Positions 1 through 7,140 of a DNA stretch of 18,585 nucleotides are shown piece after piece (position 1 is the first letter of the stretch; each line of letters opens with the position of its first letter). The notes under the pieces were generated by a model that was not told the origin of the DNA, did no database searches, and saw only the letters and a program-made list of their open reading frames with translations. This stretch comes from Holdemanella porci (GTDB taxonomy: Bacteria > Bacillota_I > Bacilli_A > Erysipelotrichales > Erysipelotrichaceae), in contig NZ_JAHQVB010000040.1 of NCBI RefSeq assembly GCF_019052655.1, positions 1 through 18,585 of the forward strand, given 5' to 3'. Both the position numbers and the translations under genes were made by a program.

Positions 1-75
1 TTTTTAAAGCCAACTTTTAGTCAACCCTATCTAATTGCGGATTACCCTTTAAACATAGGGATTTAACCACTTTTT

Positions 76-822
76 TTAACAACTACCCATCTGTCCACCA
101 TCGATACGAATAATGGAATTGTTGATGAAGTTAGCTTCATCACTAATTAGAAAACGAACAAGGTATGCCACTTCTTCTGGTTTTCCATAACGTTTCACCA
201 TGATTTTTTCTGTTTCTTCCTTTAAGAACTCTTCGTCATAGCCATCTAGTTCATTATCGGTTCCAATAAATCCGGGTGCAACACAATTCACATTGATGTA
301 TGGTCCAAATTCAGCCGCAAGATTGTGTGTCATTGAAATCAAGGCTGCTTTTGAAGCATCATAATCGATACACATTGGATAATATGTGTTAATTCCGTTG
401 GTACTTGATATATTGATAATTCTTCCATATTCTTGATCTAACATATGTTTATAGACTCTTTTACTACAGTTAAAAGCACCTACTACATTTACATCTAATG
501 TTCTTTTAAATTCTTCGGCATTTTTTAAATGAAACAAATTGGAAAGATCTACAGCCGCATTATTAATTAATATATCTACGCCACCCATCTTCTCTTCAAT
601 TTCACTAACCATTATATTTACTTGATCTACATCGGATACATCAGCACAAATGGTAAGACAATGAACATGATATTGAGATTCAATTTTTTCTTTTAATTCT
701 TTGGCAGGCTGTTTAGAAGTTAAATAGTTAATGACAATATCATAACCATGTTTTGCGAGTTCCAATGCGATTGCACTTCCGATACCACGAGCACCACCTG
801 TAATTAAGACGACTTTATTCAT
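76..822 (-). CDS. SDR-family NAD(P)-dependent oxidoreductase (FabG-like)
   Basis: This is a classical short-chain dehydrogenase/reductase of 248 residues, a normal length for the family. The cofactor motif TGGARGIG is at residues 8-15, the NNAA motif at 87-90, and the catalytic set is Ser140, Tyr154 and Lys158 (YDASK). It ends with the usual RIDGGQ segment. There is no signal peptide, so it should be cytosolic. The substrate cannot be read from the sequence; 3-oxoacyl-ACP reductase is the default label for such proteins, but fatty-acid genes are absent here. The start lies 20 bases after the efp stop codon. Between them is a terminator whose U-run ends just before the ATG, and no Shine-Dalgarno is visible. 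Expression may therefore depend on readthrough and translational coupling with efp. The family is sure, the function open. Confidence 0.85.
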   Translation of the reverse strand: MNKVVLITGGARGIGSAIALELAKHGYDIVINYLTSKQPAKELKEKIESQYHVHCLTICADVSDVDQVNIMVSEIEEKMGGVDILINNAAVDLSNLFHLKNAEEFKRTLDVNVVGAFNCSKRVYKHMLDQEYGRIINISSTNGINTYYPMCIDYDASKAALISMTHNLAAEFGPYINVNCVAPGFIGTDNELDGYDEEFLKEETEKIMVKRYGKPEEVAYLVRFLISDEANFINNSIIRIDGGQMGSC

Positions 823-826
823 AGTT

Positions 827-853
827 AAAAAAAGAAGAGCGATTAAGCTCTTC
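827..853 (-). terminator. Rho-independent terminator of efp
   Basis: Read on the minus strand, GAAGAGC and GCTCTTC (7 bp) enclose a 6-base loop and are followed by seven T. The efp stop codon lies inside the loop. The U-run ends four bases before the ATG of the downstream SDR gene, so it separates the two genes. Confidence 0.85.
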
Positions 854-1400
854 CTGCATATTTTCCATCTGTTGAGAATACAACGATTTTTTCACCTGGT
901 TCGATGAACTGTGGAACTCTTAATGTTAATCCAGTATCTGTAGTTGCATCTTTAGTTTGGTTAGATGGTGCACCTTTGATGGCTGGATCTGTTTCAGCTA
1001 CTGTTAATTCAACTTTTTCTGGAACAGAAACGGATAATAATTCTCCTTCGAAGAACATCAAAGATACTTCAGCACCTTCAACAATAAAGTATTTGTTGAA
1101 ATCAACTTGGTCAGCTGTTAATTCATAAGTATCGTATGTTTCTAAATCCATGAAGTAATATGTAGAATCTGCTTCATATGAGAATTGAGCTGCTTTTTTA
1201 GAAATGTTAGCTTGTTCAAATTTAGTTGAAGCATTGAAGTTTCTTTCTTGTGTATTCCCTGTTTTTAAGTTTTTCATCTTAGTTTTTAAGATAGCTGCAC
1301 CTTTACCAGGTTTAACATGTTGAAAATCTAATACTACCCAAGGATCACCATCAACGATTAAAGTTAATCCTGTTTTAAAATCACCTGCAGAAATTGCCAT
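843..1400 (-). CDS. efp: Elongation factor P
   Basis: EF-P relieves ribosome stalling at polyproline stretches by binding between the P and E sites. The protein has the standard 185-residue, three-domain form: an N-terminal KOW-like domain (about 1-65), an OB domain (about 66-128) and a C-terminal OB domain (about 129-185). The tip loop reads HVKPGKGA, with Lys33 at the position modified in Bacillus-type EF-P. The C-terminal signature GLTLRVPQFIEPGEKI is clear. A ribosome binding site AGGAG sits 9 bases before the ATG, and a promoter precedes it. The gene is separate from nudC upstream. I see no gene for a modifying enzyme in the window. Confidence 0.97.
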   Translation of the reverse strand: MAISAGDFKTGLTLIVDGDPWVVLDFQHVKPGKGAAILKTKMKNLKTGNTQERNFNASTKFEQANISKKAAQFSYEADSTYYFMDLETYDTYELTADQVDFNKYFIVEGAEVSLMFFEGELLSVSVPEKVELTVAETDPAIKGAPSNQTKDATTDTGLTLRVPQFIEPGEKIVVFSTDGKYAGRA

Positions 1401-1443
1401 AATTTTTCACTCCTATTTTCTATAAAATTTTTTTACACACTTT

Positions 1444-1472
1444 ATTGTACCATATCCTCTTCATTTTTAGAA
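1444..1472 (-). promoter_or_regulatory. efp: Putative efp promoter
   Basis: On the minus strand there is a -10 box TACAAT (1444-1449) with an extended TGG before it. A weak -35 (TTCTAA, 1467-1472) lies 17 bases upstream. The distance to the efp ATG leaves a leader of about 40 bases. The extended -10 carries most of the evidence. Confidence 0.5.
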
Positions 1473-1489
1473 GAATGAGTGTGATACTT

Positions 1490-2335
1490 TCACTCCACTT
1501 TATTTTCCTTAAACAATTTCATCATTTCATTCGTTAAACTAAATTCACCTGGTTGAAGAATGATTTCATCTCTTTGAACCCAATCCGCATATTTCAATTC
1601 ATTGGTATCCATAGATATTTCATCATTGCCCTTTACATCACAAAAGAACCCTAACAAAATATCATTGGCACTTCCCCAAGGCTGTGACTTATAGTAACGA
1701 ATATTATTGACTTTGATTCCAGCCTCTTCCATAACTTCACGTTTTACTGTTTCTTCTACGGTTTCACCAATTTCAGTAAAGCCCGCAATCAACGCATTAT
1801 ATTTAAATCCCGTACGATATTTTGTCAACAATAACTTATCCCCATTGATTACACCCACAATGACAGCTGGCATAATTCTTGGATACACTGTGTTATGACA
1901 TTCTGGACAAACCATAGCTCTTTCCTTTGTTGAATGCACCATCTTATGTCCACATCTTCCGCAGAATTTAGTATCTCGATACCAATCTGCCAAATGCTTT
2001 CCAGTAATGGCCGCAAACAAATTGTCTTTTGGACCAATCCCTTCAATACGCAAACTTCTCTCTTCAACATAACCATATCCTGATGGAATCTGATTGTCTT
2101 CTAATCGCATATCACATAAGAAATATTTCGTACTATCAATTGAAAATAAATAACGATATTCTGAATGGATTTGTATTTCTTTTACTTTAGGAAAAACAAC
2201 TTCCTTATTCTCAAAGCAGTTTAAATGAATTAAGATCCTTCCATTCACAATACACAATAAGATGTCATTTTCTGTTGCCTTTACTTCTGGATCAAATTCA
2301 TTATGTAACTTATGCGGATAAATATCTTGTACCAT
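1490..2335 (-). CDS. nudC: NADH pyrophosphatase-type Nudix hydrolase (NudC family)
   Basis: NudC-family enzymes hydrolyse NAD(H) to NMN(H) and AMP and can remove NAD caps from RNA. The 281-residue protein has the family layout: an N-terminal beta domain, a zinc ribbon with Cys125, Cys128, Cys143 and Cys146, and a C-terminal Nudix domain. The Nudix box spans 185-207 and keeps every consensus residue (Gly185, Glu191, Arg199-Glu200, Glu203-Glu204, Gly206). The NAD-specificity motif, normally SQPWPFP, reads SQPWGSA at 217-223, so the second half has changed. The start has an AAAGGGGG ribosome binding site. It is divergent from the ywaF-like gene. Family certain; NAD(H) as main substrate is likely but weakened by the altered motif. 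Confidence 0.88.
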   Translation of the reverse strand: MVQDIYPHKLHNEFDPEVKATENDILLCIVNGRILIHLNCFENKEVVFPKVKEIQIHSEYRYLFSIDSTKYFLCDMRLEDNQIPSGYGYVEERSLRIEGIGPKDNLFAAITGKHLADWYRDTKFCGRCGHKMVHSTKERAMVCPECHNTVYPRIMPAVIVGVINGDKLLLTKYRTGFKYNALIAGFTEIGETVEETVKREVMEEAGIKVNNIRYYKSQPWGSANDILLGFFCDVKGNDEISMDTNELKYADWVQRDEIILQPGEFSLTNEMMKLFKENKVE

Positions 2336-2461
2336 TTTATTATACCCCCTTTTAAATATGGATTTATACGATTACAAGGAGTCGACATCCTTTTTATCAT
2401 CTAGAAAAAAAGTATATCATGTAATTTAAGAATATTTTAGATAAGTTTAAGGATTTTGTCA

Positions 2462-2490
2462 TTGTTTACTTATGATTCGAATGGTATAAT
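2462..2490 (+). promoter_or_regulatory. Promoter of the ywaF-like gene
   Basis: TTGTTT (2462-2467) is followed after 17 bases by a perfect TATAAT (2485-2490) with an extended TGG. The gene's ribosome binding site GAGGAAAGG (2502-2510) and ATG (2515) follow closely, giving a leader of only about 18 bases. Confidence 0.7.
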
Positions 2491-2514
2491 CTGTGGACTA
2501 CGAGGAAAGGGCAT

Positions 2515-3246
2515 ATGTTTACTACAAAACACTTTATATGGATAGGAATATGTATTCTATTTATCCTAATTATGAATCACTATGCGAAAAAAGAAGATTT
2601 CACGCTACAAAATGCTTGTTACTTCTTTATGTTTATATGTTTACTTAGCGAAACCACAAAAATGATGTCAGATATGATTCCAAGTACACATGGAGGAATG
2701 CACTTAAATCCGCAATCCCTTCCATTCCATATCTGCAGTATCTTATTGTTTATTGTGGCCTACATTACTTTTGGAAAGGATGGTCCACTAAAACAAAAAA
2801 TGATCAACTTCTTTGCGGTTGTCGGTACTTGCGGAGGAATCGCGGCAATTTTGATTCCAACGTATGGCGTTGAATTTAATGTAGCCAATGTATATCAATG
2901 CTTCATGTATCATGCAGCATTAACATGGTTTTCTTTATATTTGATTCGTTTCAAACATGCAAACCTAGGTATGCAGGCATTTAAAGACAATTTAGTCGTA
3001 TTGTTTGCGTTATTAGTTTTCAATTTATATATGAATTCTATTTTGGCAGTATATGATACAAACTTTATGTTTATTGTAAGACCACCATTAGAAGGACTTC
3101 CGTTCCTTAACCTAAGCCATGGATACTATATCTATTTATTTAGAGTCATCATGCTTGGAGTGATTGGACTTAGCCTATTCCATTTACCATTCATAGTAAA
3201 AGAAAGAAAAAACCGTGAGACAGAAAGTGATTTTAACATCGCTTAA
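2515..3246 (+). CDS. YwaF/TIGR02206-type integral membrane protein
   Basis: This 243-residue protein is almost entirely hydrophobic, with about seven predicted membrane segments (the first at residues 7-21) and short charged loops. It carries the LPFHIC motif at 69-74 and a further histidine in YHAAL (about 133), both conserved in the YwaF/TIGR02206 family, also related to TMEM164-like proteins. The molecular function of the bacterial family is unknown; conserved histidines within membrane segments suggest a membrane enzyme, which is inference. It has its own promoter and a strong ribosome binding site, and is monocistronic between two convergent or divergent minus-strand units. The C-terminus is basic and hydrophilic. 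Confidence 0.8.
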   Translation: MFTTKHFIWIGICILFILIMNHYAKKEDFTLQNACYFFMFICLLSETTKMMSDMIPSTHGGMHLNPQSLPFHICSILLFIVAYITFGKDGPLKQKMINFFAVVGTCGGIAAILIPTYGVEFNVANVYQCFMYHAALTWFSLYLIRFKHANLGMQAFKDNLVVLFALLVFNLYMNSILAVYDTNFMFIVRPPLEGLPFLNLSHGYYIYLFRVIMLGVIGLSLFHLPFIVKERKNRETESDFNIA

Positions 3247-3265
3247 TCCACAGCTTTTCTTATAC

Positions 3266-3298
3266 AAAAAAGGCCTCCAGTTTATATTTAGGAGGCCT
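3266..3298 (-). terminator. Terminator of the kdgA-kdgK-dhuD-dhuI operon
   Basis: AGGCCTCC and GGAGGCCT form a perfect 8-bp GC-rich stem around a 12-base loop (3271-3298). On the minus strand the stem is followed by a run of six T (3266-3271), the right order for terminating the leftward operon. On the plus strand no U-run follows, so the ywaF-like gene is not clearly served by it. Confidence 0.8.
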
Positions 3299-3372
3299 AT
3301 ATTATGAATCAATGACACGAATGAGTTCCCGTCAAACTCATTTGCTTAAAGGAGAGAATTTACTTTTAATTA

Positions 3373-4005
3373 TTATAGTGATTTTAAATAGTTTGCGATT
3401 TCATCATCTTGGCAGTTTGGATAGAAATATTCTGTGAAGTGATCACCTGCTATCGTTTCTTTCAAGAAGTCTTGATCAATTTCTTTTAAGATTTCAATTA
3501 ATGGACGGTGAGTCACAGTTTTAACTTGATCTAAGATCTTTTTATTACGTTGTTCTGGTTCACGACGTTCTTTAGGGTATCCACCACCAAATGTTTCTGA
3601 GAACAATTTTTCAAAAGTATAGTGAAGATTAATTTCTGCACCCCATCCAAATCCTTGTGCAAAAGGCATAGCGATACAGTTTCCATCATTTACTTGTCCA
3701 AATAAGTAAGCATCAACAGCATCTGTGATGTGTCCACACAATACGTTAGGGAATGAGTTACAAGCAAGCATGGCTCCTTGTCCTGTTCCACATCCTGTTA
3801 CAACAAAGTCAACAGCTTTCGTAGTTAATAAGATAGATGCTAATAAACCATTTTTTACATATGTTAATTGAACATCATCTTCTGCAGAATACATACCGTA
3901 GTTGAATACAGTGTGTCCTGCTTTTTGAGCTTCTTCATTTAATACTTCATAGATTTGTGCATTTTTTGCAGCTTGAGAGTTTTCGTTAATTAATGCGATT
4001 TTCAT
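3373..4005 (-). CDS. dhuI: DhuI-type sugar isomerase (RpiB/LacA/LacB family)
   Basis: This 210-residue protein belongs to the RpiB/LacA/LacB family, with the active-site loop GCGTGQG at 71-77 (Cys72) and an extended C-terminus. In streptococci a family member in the same gene order (DhuI) isomerises 4-deoxy-L-threo-5-hexosulose-uronate, the compound formed when unsaturated uronate opens, to 3-deoxy-D-glycero-2,5-hexodiulosonate. Position next to a DhuD-like SDR, kdgK and kdgA supports that role rather than ribose-5-phosphate isomerase; the assignment rests on context. I chose the ATG at 4003-4005 because GGAAGGG precedes it by 8 bases; an upstream in-frame ATG at 4044 would overlap dhuD and lacks a ribosome binding site. 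Last gene of the operon, followed by a terminator. Confidence 0.85.
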   Translation of the reverse strand: MKIALINENSQAAKNAQIYEVLNEEAQKAGHTVFNYGMYSAEDDVQLTYVKNGLLASILLTTKAVDFVVTGCGTGQGAMLACNSFPNVLCGHITDAVDAYLFGQVNDGNCIAMPFAQGFGWGAEINLHYTFEKLFSETFGGGYPKERREPEQRNKKILDQVKTVTHRPLIEILKEIDQDFLKETIAGDHFTEYFYPNCQDDEIANYLKSL

Positions 4006-4024
4006 ATATTCGACCCTTCCTTTT

Positions 4025-4828
4025 CTATTCTGGTTGTTTTCCAATATAAGCTAAGATACCACCATCTACATACAATACGTGACCATTGACAAAGTTACTT
4101 GCATCACTTGCCAAGAATACAGCTGGACCCATTAAATCTTGTGGTTCTCCCCAACGAGCAGCCGGAGTTTTACTTACGATAAATTGATCAAATGGATGTC
4201 TTGAACCATCTGGTTGTTTTTCACGTAATGGAGCTGTTTGAGGTGTTGCGATATATCCTGGACCAATACCGTTACATTGGATATTGTATTCTCCATATTC
4301 ACTACAAATGTTACGAGTTAACATCTTTAATCCACCTTTAGCTGCTGCATAAGCACTCACTGTTTCACGACCAAGTTCAGACATCATTGAACAAATGTTG
4401 ATGATCTTTCCGTGACCTTTTTTGATCATTCCAGGAATAACAGCCTTACTTACGATAAATGGTCCATTTAAATCAATGTCAATGACTTGGCGGAAATCTT
4501 TTGCGCTCATTTCCAACATAGGAATACGTTTAATAATTCCTGCGTTGTTAACCAAAATATCAATTGTTCCTACTTCTTCTTCTACTTTTGCCACAAACGC
4601 ATTGACTGCATCTTCATCTGTAACATCACAAACGTATCCATGAGCTCTGATACCTGCTTCTTGATAAGCAGCTAAACCTTTATCTACTAATTCTTGTTTA
4701 ATATCATTAAATACAATTGTAGCTCCTGCTTTTGCGTAAGCTGTCGCAATCGCAAAGCCAATACCATAACTTGCCCCAGTAATTAAAGCAACTTTTCCCT
4801 CTAATGAGAAATCTTTCATTTCAAACAT
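4025..4828 (-). CDS. dhuD: DhuD/KduD-type 2-keto-3-deoxygluconate-forming SDR
   Basis: This 267-residue SDR has the cofactor motif TGASYGIG at 17-24, NNAG at 94-97, and catalytic Ser147, Tyr160 and Lys164 (YAAAK). It resembles gluconate 5-dehydrogenase/KduD-type enzymes. In streptococcal glycosaminoglycan loci the equivalent SDR (DhuD) reduces the DhuI product to 2-keto-3-deoxygluconate, the substrate of the kdgK gene just upstream. The neighbours make that the best reading here. The start ATG at 4826-4828 has only a weak GAAGAG signal before it; a second ATG three codons in is possible. It sits 20 bases after kdgK and 19 before dhuI, within one operon. Nucleotide preference (NADH or NADPH) cannot be told. 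Confidence 0.87.
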   Translation of the reverse strand: MFEMKDFSLEGKVALITGASYGIGFAIATAYAKAGATIVFNDIKQELVDKGLAAYQEAGIRAHGYVCDVTDEDAVNAFVAKVEEEVGTIDILVNNAGIIKRIPMLEMSAKDFRQVIDIDLNGPFIVSKAVIPGMIKKGHGKIINICSMMSELGRETVSAYAAAKGGLKMLTRNICSEYGEYNIQCNGIGPGYIATPQTAPLREKQPDGSRHPFDQFIVSKTPAARWGEPQDLMGPAVFLASDASNFVNGHVLYVDGGILAYIGKQPE

Positions 4829-4848
4829 ATTCTTACTCTTCTTTCTAT

Positions 4849-5874
4849 TTATCTTTGAACGCGGCCTGAACCATCTCCACCAGCTAATTTCAACACTTCG
4901 CCCATGCTTACCATGTTGAAATCACCTTCGATAGAGTGTTTTAAGCAACTTGCGGCTACCGCAAATTCAATGGTTGCCTGAGGATCATATCCTTCTAGGC
5001 TTGCGGCAATCAATCCAGCTCCAAAACTGTCTCCACCACCTACACGATCTACGATCTGCATGTTGTATCTCTTTGAGAAATAGTAATCTTTTCCATCATA
5101 CAACATAGCGGACCAGTTGTTGATATTCGCATTGATTGACTCTCTTAATGTGATGGCTACTTTTTCAAATCCAAAGCGTTTTGTCAATTCACTAGCTACT
5201 TCCTTATATCCTTCGCGATTGACTTCACCACTTGTTACATCCGTATCACTGGCCTTGATTCCAAATACATCGGCTGCATCTTCTTCATTGGCAATACATA
5301 CATCGACATATTCACAGATCTTAGCCATGACTTCACCAGCTTTTTCTTTTGACCATAGCTTATTACGATAGTTCAAGTCACATGAGATCTTAACTCCATG
5401 TTCCTTTGCTTTCTTACAAGCTTCTATTGTAAGTTTGGCTACATTGTCACATAAAGCAGGTGTAATTCCTGTAATATGGAACCAAGCACAGTCTTTAAAG
5501 ATTTCATCCCAGTTAAAATCCGCACTTGTAGCTGTATAAATACTAGATCCTGCACGATCATAAATAACTTTACTAGGACGTTGGCTAGCACCTTTTTCTA
5601 GATAGTAGATACCAATACGGTCTCCACCACGAGCAATATAAGATGTGTCTACACCATATTTGCGTAATGAATTGATGGCACATTGGCCAATTTCATGATT
5701 TGGAAGACGAGTTACGTATTTGGCATCAAAACCATAATTAGCTAAAGAAACAGCTACATTGGCTTCTCCACCACCATAAGTTGCACCAAATGTATCGGCT
5801 TGTACAAAGCGATAATATCCTTCTGGTGCTAAACGTAACATGATTTCTCCAAAAGTGACTACTTTTTGTTTCAT
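4849..5874 (-). CDS. kdgK: 2-keto-3-deoxygluconate kinase (PfkB family)
   Basis: KdgK phosphorylates 2-keto-3-deoxygluconate to KDPG with ATP. The 341-residue protein is a PfkB-family kinase: a substrate-binding GGGEANVAV stretch near residues 34-42 and the C-terminal PfkB signature VGGGDSFGAGL, whose Asp is the catalytic base. Length is normal for KdgK. The ATG starts one base after the kdgA stop codon and uses a GGAG inside the end of kdgA, so the two are translationally coupled. Context with kdgA and the uronate enzymes supports KDG over other sugars. No damage seen. Confidence 0.93.
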   Translation of the reverse strand: MKQKVVTFGEIMLRLAPEGYYRFVQADTFGATYGGGEANVAVSLANYGFDAKYVTRLPNHEIGQCAINSLRKYGVDTSYIARGGDRIGIYYLEKGASQRPSKVIYDRAGSSIYTATSADFNWDEIFKDCAWFHITGITPALCDNVAKLTIEACKKAKEHGVKISCDLNYRNKLWSKEKAGEVMAKICEYVDVCIANEEDAADVFGIKASDTDVTSGEVNREGYKEVASELTKRFGFEKVAITLRESINANINNWSAMLYDGKDYYFSKRYNMQIVDRVGGGDSFGAGLIAASLEGYDPQATIEFAVAASCLKHSIEGDFNMVSMGEVLKLAGGDGSGRVQR

Positions 5875-5875
5875 A

Positions 5876-6859
5876 TTAAATCTCCATTTTTAAATCTGGA
5901 TTAATCAAATGGATTCCAAATCCAGCTATTTCTAAATCTAAATAAACAAAGTTGATTCGATTTGTCTTTTTATTACGTGTAATACTTTCTTCGACAAACT
6001 TCACACCTTGTTTAGAAAGGTGATACATTGCTTTTTCAGGATATGGAGTATAGATTCCGATGTGACCATTTTCTCCACGGCCTTTTTTATGTAAAACCTC
6101 AAATCCTACACCAGCAAAATTTGATTTTGGCTTTGTGTATTGTGTAAAGTGGAACAAAGAACATAATGTATCTGTCACTTGTTTTGATTCTTCAGGACTA
6201 TTTGTGTTAATTCCAACATGAATTAACTGGAAGTCCAACAAACTTTTGATAGCTGCTTTTGATAAAGCTTCTATTCCATTCCAATCTTTTGCGACAACCA
6301 AATCATTTGGCAACATAAAGCTTCCGCCGATTGCTTCTACATTTGGCAATGAAAGATAATCATGCATATTCTTTGTGTTAATGCCACCTGTTGGCATAAA
6401 GTGAACGTTCGCATATGGAGCACTTAGATCTTTTAATTTCTTAGCGCCTCCACTTGATTCTGCTGGGAAGAACTTTAATTGTGTTAATCCCATTGAAAGA
6501 GCCATTTCAACTTCACTCGCTGTTGATACGCCTGGATACACTTCCACGTCATGATCCAAACACCATTGAACAACTTTCGTATTAAATCCAGGTGTAATAA
6601 TAAATTTAGCCCCTGCTTCAACAGCTTCTTTTGCTTGTTCAACAGATAATACAGTTCCAGCACCGACTAACATATCTGGTAATTGTTCTGAAATAGTTTG
6701 GATTGCACTCGTTGCATGTTCGCTACGATATGTAACTTCAATAACATCGATTCCACCATTTAACAGTGCCTTAGCTAATGGGTATGCATCTTCTTTTTCT
6801 AGAATCTTAACAACAGGTACGATTCCTGTGTTGGAAATACGATTCATATACGATTCCAT
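5876..6859 (-). CDS. kdgA: KDPG aldolase with a C-terminal VOC-like domain
   Basis: The N-terminal part (about 1-208) is a KDPG/KHG aldolase, which splits 2-keto-3-deoxy-6-phosphogluconate into pyruvate and glyceraldehyde-3-phosphate. Catalytic Glu41 (IEVTYR) and Schiff-base Lys129 (LKFFPA) are present. Stand-alone aldolases stop near residue 210; this one continues to 327. The extra part (about 211-320) resembles a vicinal-oxygen-chelate (glyoxalase-like) domain, and His214, Glu254, His266 and Glu310 fall in the order expected of a VOC metal site. Its function is unknown. The start ATG at 6857-6859 follows GGAAGGTGG; an ATG five codons upstream overlaps that ribosome binding site and is rejected. 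First gene of the leftward operon, under LacI-type operators. Confidence 0.9.
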   Translation of the reverse strand: MESYMNRISNTGIVPVVKILEKEDAYPLAKALLNGGIDVIEVTYRSEHATSAIQTISEQLPDMLVGAGTVLSVEQAKEAVEAGAKFIITPGFNTKVVQWCLDHDVEVYPGVSTASEVEMALSMGLTQLKFFPAESSGGAKKLKDLSAPYANVHFMPTGGINTKNMHDYLSLPNVEAIGGSFMLPNDLVVAKDWNGIEALSKAAIKSLLDFQLIHVGINTNSPEESKQVTDTLCSLFHFTQYTKPKSNFAGVGFEVLHKKGRGENGHIGIYTPYPEKAMYHLSKQGVKFVEESITRNKKTNRINFVYLDLEIAGFGIHLINPDLKMEI

Positions 6860-6894
6860 AGTTCCACCTTCCATTTTCTATACTTTGCGTGTGT

Positions 6895-6910
6895 CTAGTA
6901 CGCGTTTACT
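6895..6910. promoter_or_regulatory. Operator 1, degenerate copy of the locus palindrome
   Basis: The right half is a perfect GTTTACT (6904-6910) with the GC centre found in the regR operator. The left half is poor and looks like AGTA-C with two bases missing. It lies downstream of the kdgA transcription start. Weakest of the five sites. Confidence 0.45.
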
Positions 6911-6914
6911 TTTT

Positions 6915-6930
6915 AGTAAACCAGTTCACC
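6915..6930. promoter_or_regulatory. Operator 2, LacI-type palindrome
   Basis: AGTAAACCAGTTCACC matches the palindrome AGTAAAC-NN-GTTTACT at 12 of 14 half-site positions. It covers the predicted transcription start of kdgA (about 6927, minus strand), a typical repressor position. Its left half also pairs with the right half of operator 1 as an 18-base inverted repeat with four T in the middle. Confidence 0.7.
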
Positions 6931-6933
6931 TGT

Positions 6934-6962
6934 AGTCTAGTATAGTAAACCGGTTTTGTCAA
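6934..6962 (-). promoter_or_regulatory. kdgA: Promoter of the kdgA-kdgK-dhuD-dhuI operon
   Basis: On the minus strand a perfect TTGACA (6957-6962) is followed after 17 bases by TAGACT (6934-6939), a 4/6 match to the -10 consensus. Operator 3 covers the spacer and edge of the -35 and operator 2 the start point, so repression is built in. Confidence 0.65.
6944..6959. promoter_or_regulatory. Operator 3, LacI-type palindrome
   Basis: AGTAAACCGGTTTTGT has a perfect left half and 5 of 7 in the right half; its core AAACCGGTTT is a perfect palindrome. It overlaps the -35 box and spacer of the leftward promoter. Confidence 0.7.
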
Positions 6963-7020
6963 CTTGAAAAGTGAAAATAATCTGTTTTTTTATTTTTTTA
7001 TTTTTTTCGTATATATTATA

Positions 7021-7034
7021 GGTAAGCGTTTTCG
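7021..7034. promoter_or_regulatory. Putative catabolite-responsive element (cre, CcpA site)
   Basis: GGTAAGCGTTTTCG matches the cre core consensus TGWAANCGNTNWCA at 12 of 14 positions, failing only at the two outer bases. It lies upstream of the rightward promoter, about 30 bases before the -35. CcpA control would suit a sugar locus; inferred from the match alone. Confidence 0.45.
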
Positions 7035-7062
7035 GAGTTTGTTAATTTTTGAACAAAATGTG

Positions 7063-7091
7063 TTGACAATCCATTTTTGAGGTGCAATAAT
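7063..7091 (+). promoter_or_regulatory. Promoter of the GH88-PTS-lyase operon
   Basis: A perfect TTGACA (7063-7068), a 17-base spacer and AATAAT (7086-7091) with an extended TG make a strong promoter. The predicted start near 7098 lies just before operator 4. The box also shows that an in-frame ATG at 7090 cannot be the gene start, since it overlaps the -10. Confidence 0.8.
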
Positions 7092-7101
7092 GGTGTTGTC
7101 T

Positions 7102-7117
7102 AGTAAACCAGTTTACT
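7102..7117. promoter_or_regulatory. Operator 4, perfect LacI-type palindrome
   Basis: AGTAAACCAGTTTACT is a perfect inverted repeat of AGTAAAC around a 2-base centre. It lies immediately downstream of the predicted transcription start and before the ribosome binding site, so a bound repressor would block the rightward operon. It defines the consensus for the other four sites. Confidence 0.85.
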
Positions 7118-7140
7118 TTTTTGAGGAGGCTATGGAGATT

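Noticed and set aside
1..75. Possible hairpin CCCTTTAAACATAGGG downstream of the SDR gene
   Set aside because: The stem is four base pairs with no proper U-run in either direction; not enough to call a terminator.
2376..2396. Terminator-like AAGGA/TCCTT with T-run between nudC and the ywaF-like gene
   Set aside because: The stem has only five pairs and there is no plus-strand gene upstream for it to terminate.
4006..4044. Longer DhuI-type gene starting at 4044
   Set aside because: It would overlap dhuD and add a hydrophilic tail before MKIALIN; GGAAGGG fits the ATG at 4003-4005.
7090..7140. Longer GH88 gene starting at ATG 7090
   Set aside because: That ATG overlaps the -10 box AATAAT of the operon promoter and precedes the expected transcription start; operator 4 and the GAGGAGG ribosome binding site lie between it and the real start.
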